Of a stretch of DNA of 64,000 nucleotides, positions 59,489 to 64,000 are shown piece after piece. The notes below the pieces were generated by a model. That model ran no database searches, was not told the DNA's origin, and saw only the letters and a program-made list of their open reading frames with translations. The stretch is from Variovorax ginsengisoli (GTDB lineage Bacteria > Pseudomonadota > Gammaproteobacteria > Burkholderiales > Burkholderiaceae_C): assembly GCF_030486595.1 (NCBI RefSeq), contig NZ_JAUJZH010000004.1, positions 186,001 to 250,000 of the forward strand, read 5' to 3'. The number at the start of each line of letters is the position of its first letter. Positions within the stretch are counted from its first letter, which is position 1. The translations under genes and the position numbers were made by a program.

Positions 59489-60085
59489 ATGTTGAAACGC
59501 TGGCTACTGATCTTGATCGCGGCGCTGTCGCTCGCGGGCTGCGGCTACAACGACTTCCAGCGCCTCGACGAGGCCAGCAAGTCGGCCTGGAGCGAGGTGC
59601 TCAACCAGTACCAGCGGCGCGCCGACCTGGTGCCCAACATCGTCGCCACGGTCAAGGGCGAAGCCAACTTCGAGCAGGAGACGCTCACCAAGGTGATCGA
59701 GGCGCGGGCCAAGGCGACCTCGATCCAGGTCTCGCCCGAGACGCTCAACAACCCCGAGGCCTTCGCGCGCTTCCAGCAGGCGCAGGGCGAGCTGTCGGGC
59801 GCGCTGTCGCGGCTCATGGCGGTGTCGGAGCAGTATCCGAACCTGAAGGCCAACCAGGCCTTCCGCGACCTGCGCGTGACGCTGGAGGGCACCGAGAACC
59901 GCATCACGGTGGCGCGCAACCGCTTCATCCAGACGGTGCAGGAGTACAACGTGCTGGCCCGCAGCTTCCCGACCAACTTGACGGCCAAGGTGATGGGCTA
60001 CCAGCCCAAACCCAACTTCACGGTCCAGAACGAAGCCCAGATCTCGGCGCCGCCGACGGTCGATTTCAGCGCCCCCAAGAAGTAG
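59489..60085 (+). CDS. lemA: LemA family protein (lipoprotein-like leader)
   Basis: A 198-residue LemA-fold protein. The leader LLILIAALSLAGCG could be lipidated. The core is RRADLVPNIVATVKG and a long helical coiled region, ending with PKPNFTVQNEAQISAPPTVDF. Function in bacteria is poorly known; it often pairs with TPM proteins, as here. The ATG at 59489 has a weak GGAC-like site. It leads a three-gene unit. Confidence 0.93.
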   Translation: MLKRWLLILIAALSLAGCGYNDFQRLDEASKSAWSEVLNQYQRRADLVPNIVATVKGEANFEQETLTKVIEARAKATSIQVSPETLNNPEAFARFQQAQGELSGALSRLMAVSEQYPNLKANQAFRDLRVTLEGTENRITVARNRFIQTVQEYNVLARSFPTNLTAKVMGYQPKPNFTVQNEAQISAPPTVDFSAPKK

Positions 60086-60101
60086 GCGCGGCAAGCACGC
60101 G

Positions 60102-61067
60102 ATGACGGCGGCCCGCATCCGGCAGGCACTGACGGCCCTCCTCCTGATGGCGGCGGCGCTGCTGGGGGCGCGGGCGCAGGGCCTGCTGCCGGTGCCCGCG
60201 CTCGACGCCCGCGTGATCGACAAGACCGGCACCCTGAGCGCCGCGCAACGCAGCGCGCTCGACGCCAAGTTGCAGGCCTTCGAGCAGAAGAAGGGCTCGC
60301 AGATCGTGATGCTGATGGTCCCGACCACGCAGCCCGAGGACATCGCGAGCTACGCCAACCGGGTCGGCAACGCCTGGAAGATCGGCCGCAAGGCGGTCGG
60401 CGACGGCATCCTGGTGGTGGTCGCCAAGGACGACCGCAAGATGCGCATCGAGGTCGCCAAGGCGCTCGAGGGCGCGGTGCCCGACCTGGCCGCGGCCCGC
60501 ATCATCGACGAGGCGATGAAGCCGCGCTTCCGCCAGAACGATTTCGCCGGCGGCCTCGATGCCGCGGCCGACCAGCTGATCGCCCGCGTCAACGGCGAGG
60601 CCCTGCCCGAGGTCGACGCCCGCGGCGGCGACTTCGGCGAGGCCCCGCGCGGAGGCAGCGGCTTCAACTGGCAGGACCTGGGCATCTTCCTGTTCGCTGT
60701 GGTGCTCGTGGGGGGCCCGATCGCCCGCCGCATCCTGGGCAAGATCCCAGGCTCGCTGGCGCTCGGCGGCCTGACCGGCGTGGTGGTGATGGTGCTGACA
60801 TCCAGCCTGGTGATCGCGGTGCTGGCCGCGCTGGGCGCCCTGCTCTTCACGCTGCTGTCGACCGCCTTCGGTGCCGGGCCCACGATCGGCCGGCGCGGCG
60901 GCGGCTTCGGCGGCGGCCTGGGCGGCGGATTGGGCGCCGGCGGCCTGGGCGGCTGGGGTGGCGGATCTTCCCGTGGCAGCGGCGGTGGCGGCGGTGGCTT
61001 CGGCGGCGGTTTCAGCTCCGGCGGCGGTGGTGATTTCGGCGGCGGCGGCGCCTCGGGAGACTGGTAG
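60102..61067 (+). CDS. TPM-domain membrane protein (YgcG family)
   Basis: A 321-residue protein: a signal or membrane segment (about 5-25), a TPM domain (about 40-165, VIDKTGTLSAAQRSALDAKL and MRIEVAKALEGAVPDLAAAR), two more hydrophobic stretches (about 185-255) and a Gly/Ser-rich tail typical of YgcG proteins. TPM domains have been shown to have phosphatase activity in plants. It follows lemA after 16 bp. Confidence 0.92.
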   Translation: MTAARIRQALTALLLMAAALLGARAQGLLPVPALDARVIDKTGTLSAAQRSALDAKLQAFEQKKGSQIVMLMVPTTQPEDIASYANRVGNAWKIGRKAVGDGILVVVAKDDRKMRIEVAKALEGAVPDLAAARIIDEAMKPRFRQNDFAGGLDAAADQLIARVNGEALPEVDARGGDFGEAPRGGSGFNWQDLGIFLFAVVLVGGPIARRILGKIPGSLALGGLTGVVVMVLTSSLVIAVLAALGALLFTLLSTAFGAGPTIGRRGGGFGGGLGGGLGAGGLGGWGGGSSRGSGGGGGGFGGGFSSGGGGDFGGGGASGDW

Positions 61068-61069
61068 CC

Positions 61070-61585
61070 ATGGCCTTGTTCGCACGCCTCGCCCGCATCT
61101 GGCGCCATCGCTGGACCGACGAAGCCGACCTGCGCCGCGCGCTGCCGGCCGACCTGCTCGACCGCCTGACGCACCGCGTATCGGCCAGCGAAAAGCGCCA
61201 CACCGGCGAGATCCGCATCTGCGTCGAGGCCGGCCTGCCGCTGTCCTACCTGTGGCGGGATGCGCCGGCCCGCGAGCGCGCCATCATGTTGTTCGGTAAG
61301 CTGCGGGTCTGGGACACCGAGCACAACAACGGCGTATTGATCTATCTGCTGCTGGCCGAGCACGCGATCGAGATCGTCGCCGACCGCGGCATCGATGCGC
61401 GGGTCGACGACGCGCAATGGGCGGCCCTGGCGCAGCGCATGGGCGCCGCCTTTCGCGAGGGGCGCTTCGAGGACGGGCTGACCCAGGCGCTGGAAGAAGT
61501 CTCGGCGCTGCTGGTCGCGCACTTTCCGCTGGCCGAGGGCCACGCGGACAGCAACGAACTGCCGGACGCGCCAGTCGTCCTCTAG
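61070..61585 (+). CDS. TPM-domain protein
   Basis: A 171-residue protein with a second, divergent TPM domain (RRALPADLLDRLTHRVSASE; GVLIYLLLAEHAIEIVADRG). It has no obvious signal. It starts 2 bp after the YgcG gene stop, so the three genes lemA-YgcG-TPM are one unit. Its last four bases overlap the stop of the convergent ligB-like gene. Confidence 0.88.
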   Translation: MALFARLARIWRHRWTDEADLRRALPADLLDRLTHRVSASEKRHTGEIRICVEAGLPLSYLWRDAPARERAIMLFGKLRVWDTEHNNGVLIYLLLAEHAIEIVADRGIDARVDDAQWAALAQRMGAAFREGRFEDGLTQALEEVSALLVAHFPLAEGHADSNELPDAPVVL

Positions 61586-62415
61586 GGTTCGAGCAACATC
61601 AGGCCCGAGGCCGTGTTGGAGATCGGCAGGTGGTAGTTGCGGTGCAGGCAGCGGGCGCTTGACCCGAGGGCGCCGCGAGTGGCCAGCCACATCAGCAACT
61701 CCACGCCCTGGGTGCCGGCCTTCTCGACCAGCTCATGGGTGCTGAACCGCGTCGCCCATTTCGGGTCGTCAACCAGGCTGTCCATGAACCGCAGGTCGAA
61801 GTCCTTGTTGATGAAACCGGCGCGCTGGCCGTCCAGCTGGTGCGACAGGCCACCCGTGCCCATCACGGCGACCCGGGCGTCGCTGTCCCAATTGCGGATG
61901 GCGCGCCCGACCGACTCGCCCAGTGCGTAGCAGCGTCTGGCCGAAGGCAGCGGGAACTGGACCGTGTTGATGCACACGGGCACGACCTTCACGGGCCAGG
62001 CCTGGTCCGGCCACAGCAGCGCCATCGGAAGCGTGAAGGCGTGATCGACCTGCATCTCCTGGCAGCTCGTGATGTCGAACTCGTCTTGCACCAACGCGTC
62101 GATCAGTTGCCACGACAGCGCCTGCTCGCCCTCGAACGAGGCCATGACCGGCAGGCCCCAGCCTTCGTCGGCGCCGCTGTAGACCGGTGCGGCACCGACC
62201 GCGAAGGTCGGCATCTTGTCGAGGAAGAAGTTGAGGCCGTGGTCGTTGTAGAACACCACGAGCACTTCGGGCCGGGTCTCGGCCAGCCAGCGGTGCACCG
62301 GCGCGAAGGCATCGAAGAAGGGGCGCCAGTAGGGCTCCTGCTGCAGGTTGCGGGCGATTGCGCGGCCGATCGCCGGCACGTGGGAGGTGGTGATGGCACC
62401 AACAAGATTGGCCAT
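61582..62415 (-). CDS. class III extradiol dioxygenase, beta (LigB-type) subunit
   Basis: A 277-residue LigB-like catalytic subunit. By position with S. paucimobilis LigB, the iron ligands are His12, His59 and Glu239, and His192 (GTGGLSHQLDG) is the catalytic base; all are present. It opens the ring of a catechol-type substrate such as protocatechuate or gallate. It is co-transcribed after ligA. The substrate is not fixed, because other pathway genes (ligC, ligI) are absent. Confidence 0.92.
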   Translation of the reverse strand: MANLVGAITTSHVPAIGRAIARNLQQEPYWRPFFDAFAPVHRWLAETRPEVLVVFYNDHGLNFFLDKMPTFAVGAAPVYSGADEGWGLPVMASFEGEQALSWQLIDALVQDEFDITSCQEMQVDHAFTLPMALLWPDQAWPVKVVPVCINTVQFPLPSARRCYALGESVGRAIRNWDSDARVAVMGTGGLSHQLDGQRAGFINKDFDLRFMDSLVDDPKWATRFSTHELVEKAGTQGVELLMWLATRGALGSSARCLHRNYHLPISNTASGLMLLEP

Positions 62416-62435
62416 GGCAGGTGTCTCCTGGCGGG

Positions 62436-62774
62436 TCAGGCGGCGGCCAGGAGCCGGGCCTGGAACTCGGCCTTCGTCAGGCCGGTCTGCTGGGCGCCGA
62501 TGTCCTGCATGTCGAGGCCGAAGATGCCGGCGAACTTGGCGAGGTAGTAGGCGTTGCCGCCGGCCTCGATCAGCTGCAGCACATTGCGCGCGCGAATCGC
62601 TTCGCGCTGCTGCTCGTTCAATCCGTAGGCTGCGCAGTAGGCGTCCTCGTCGCGAACGAAGGCCTCGCGGTTGGCGGCTTGGTTGAAGGAAAAGCACATC
62701 TTGTTCAGCGCGTAGCCCTTGCGGGCCTGGCGGCCGTCGAACAGAGTCGTGCCGGGAATGTCAGGGGTGCACAT
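62436..62774 (-). CDS. class III extradiol dioxygenase, alpha (LigA-type) subunit
   Basis: A 112-residue protein of the LigA family: IPGTTLFDGRQARKGYALNK, then AEFQARLLAAA at the end. This small subunit shapes the active site of the LigAB heterodimer. The gene precedes ligB with a 20-bp gap. It is divergent from a LysR gene, and an FNR-like box lies in the gap. No ring-opening partner enzymes are nearby. Confidence 0.9.
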   Translation of the reverse strand: MCTPDIPGTTLFDGRQARKGYALNKMCFSFNQAANREAFVRDEDAYCAAYGLNEQQREAIRARNVLQLIEAGGNAYYLAKFAGIFGLDMQDIGAQQTGLTKAEFQARLLAAA

Positions 62775-62808
62775 GAAGGTCTCCTGGAGGGGTCGGTCGG
62801 GCGAATGC

Positions 62809-62822
62809 TTGATCTGGATCAA
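62809..62822. promoter_or_regulatory. FNR/CRP-type palindrome
   Basis: TTGATCTGGATCAA fits the consensus TTGAT-n4-ATCAA of FNR/Anr regulators. Its centre is about 41 bp upstream of the ligA ATG and 85 bp upstream of the LysR gene. It could equally be the LysR-type operator. Confidence 0.45.
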
Positions 62823-62900
62823 TCGCGTGCGCTCCAGACCGGCCTGCGCAGTGTTCCGGCAATCGACGCGCCGATAAAGGCCGACATACTCATCCCACCC

Positions 62901-63821
62901 ATGAGCGAATTCGATCATTTGGACTTGGACGGCCACCTGCTGCGCCTGCTGCTCGCGGTGCACGAGGAAGGCTCGATCACGCGTGCGGCGCAGCGCCTGG
63001 GCGTCACCCAATCGGCGGTGAGCCATCTGCTGGACAAGCTGCGCGCCATCGTCGGCGACCCGCTGTTCGTCAAGTCCGGCCGCGGCATCGTGGCCACCGC
63101 GCAGGCCGACCTGCTGGCCGGGCGCGCCCTCGTGCTGCTCGACGAGTTGCGCGCCTTCAGCACCGCGGCCGGCTTCGAGCCGGCCCGGCTCACGGCCTGC
63201 TTCACCGTGGCCGCCAACGACCTGCAGCGCGACCTGCTGGTGCCGGCGCTGCTGCGCCGCCTTCGGGCCGAGGCGCCCGGCGTCACGCTGCGGGTCATCG
63301 CATCGGGCGCGCCGGTGCCCGCGATGCTGCGCGAACAGGCCTGCCAGTTGATCATCACGCCGCGTCCGCCCGAGGGCTCGGACATCATGCAGAAGCGCCT
63401 GTTCGAGGACCACTACCGCGTCTACTTCGACGCCGAATGCCGTGCCGCGCCAACCTCCGAGGCCGACTACCTCGCCGCCGAACACGTGAGCGTTCTCTAT
63501 GAACCGCTGCGGCGGCTCGACATCGACGATTGGTTCGTGCAGCGCCATGTGGAGCGCCGCATCGTGGCCAGCGTGCCCGGCATGGCGGGACTGGGCGCGC
63601 TGGTGCGCGGCGGGCCGTGGCTGGCCACCGCCCCCTCGCTGCTGATCGAGGGCGCCCTGCGCGGGCTGGCATCGGCGCCGGTGCCGCTGCACACGCCGGC
63701 GATGCCGATGTACATGGCCTGGCACCAGCGCCACCAGGTCGATCCGATCCACCGCTGGCTGCGCACGCACCTCGAGGCCGCGGTGGCCGCCACCTTGGCG
63801 GGGACGCGGCACCTGTCCTGA
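62901..63821 (+). CDS. LysR-family regulator of the ligAB-type genes
   Basis: A 306-residue LysR protein with the winged-helix region LRLLLAVHEEGSITRAAQRL, then GVTQSAVSHLLDKLRAIVGD, and an effector domain starting ARLTACFTVAANDL. It is divergent from ligA-ligB and so likely controls them. The ligand may be a dihydroxy-aromatic acid or its ring-cleavage product. Confidence 0.92.
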   Translation: MSEFDHLDLDGHLLRLLLAVHEEGSITRAAQRLGVTQSAVSHLLDKLRAIVGDPLFVKSGRGIVATAQADLLAGRALVLLDELRAFSTAAGFEPARLTACFTVAANDLQRDLLVPALLRRLRAEAPGVTLRVIASGAPVPAMLREQACQLIITPRPPEGSDIMQKRLFEDHYRVYFDAECRAAPTSEADYLAAEHVSVLYEPLRRLDIDDWFVQRHVERRIVASVPGMAGLGALVRGGPWLATAPSLLIEGALRGLASAPVPLHTPAMPMYMAWHQRHQVDPIHRWLRTHLEAAVAATLAGTRHLS

Positions 63822-63833
63822 CCGCGCCGCCCT

Positions 63834-64000
63834 TCAGGCCAGGCCGGGTAGCGCCCAGACACCGTTGCCGCCGACGGCATAGAAACGCCGCCCGGGCGCC
63901 GGCTCCACCTGCCAGCCACCGGTGAATTCGCCGAAGGCGGGCAGGATCAGTTGTTCGCCCTCGCGCACGAAGCAGGGCATGCGCAGGCTGTCGCGGCCAC
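63834..64000 (-). CDS. PdeM-like phosphoesterase, C-terminal fragment
   Basis: The last 54 codons lie in the window, ending at a TGA (63834-63836) and running off the right edge. The sequence LRMPCFVREGEQLILPAFGE and then GRRFYAVGG matches the C-terminus of ligase-associated DNA damage response endonuclease PdeM, a calcineurin-like phosphoesterase. The metal-binding core is beyond the edge, so catalytic status cannot be judged. Confidence 0.7.
   Translation of the reverse strand, partial: GRDSLRMPCFVREGEQLILPAFGEFTGGWQVEPAPGRRFYAVGGNGVWALPGLA

Noticed and set aside
60880..61060. Gly-rich end of the YgcG gene as a frameshifted segment
   Set aside because: A Gly/Ser-rich tail is normal for YgcG-family proteins and the frame stays open to a proper stop.

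Overview
The window is GC-rich, almost fully coding DNA from a betaproteobacterium, most likely order Burkholderiales, family Comamonadaceae (Variovorax-like). This is inferred from gene content and order: pilT-pilU beside yggS, rsmI-yraN-SIS-BON genes, DUF3567, DUF2242, and a formate dehydrogenase cluster with DUF3305 and DUF3306. No genus-level marker is present, so the placement is an inference. I see about 70 protein genes, two of them cut by the window edges, one tRNA gene, and no transposase, integrase, phage or CRISPR array.

Layout. 1-2067: an FAD-enzyme fragment, a LuxR-type regulator and a fumarylacetoacetase-family hydrolase. 2168-9134: small conserved proteins, a class III aminotransferase, PurU, a CidA/LrgB pair and an SGNH hydrolase. 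9179-16170: a catabolic block with a one-chain biotin-dependent acyl-CoA carboxylase, an acyl-CoA ligase, a divergent TetR regulator and an orphan ABC substrate-binding protein. 16241-24318: amino-acid catabolism with arginase, glutamate dehydrogenase, bifunctional PutA and an Lrp-type regulator. 24315-26295: a LysR regulator divergent from an SDR and a tautomerase. 26342-35026: YggS, PilT/PilU, a large palindromic intergenic repeat, a 3-hydroxyisobutyrate dehydrogenase-like enzyme, then the rsmI/yraN/SIS/BON locus with a patatin-like lipoprotein inserted. 35049-39250: GST, small periplasmic proteins, a cytochrome c, a class 3 lipase and a cysteine dioxygenase.

39347-49023 is a membrane-bound formate dehydrogenase cluster on the minus strand. 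One block is DUF3305, DUF3306, a polyferredoxin and a TorD chaperone. The second is a small Tat protein, the alpha, beta and gamma subunits and two small accessory proteins. Chained overlaps suggest two transcription units. tRNA-Arg(CCG) with its terminator follows at 49091-49205. 49243-55879 is a complete RND multidrug efflux system: a TetR repressor, then adaptor, pump and outer-membrane channel, with an excellent AcrR-type operator between them. 55980-63821 holds a membrane cytochrome c5, an alpha/beta hydrolase, a LemA/TPM operon and a LigAB-type extradiol dioxygenase with a divergent LysR regulator. The window ends in the C-terminus of a PdeM-like phosphoesterase.

The longest stretch without a gene is 29283-29570, filled by the palindromic repeat. 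No gap exceeds 300 bases. The most interesting items are that repeat with a related half-copy at 18670-18740, the one-chain carboxylase operon, an SDR lacking its usual catalytic tyrosine, accessory proteins of the formate dehydrogenase operon, and several well-formed operator palindromes.
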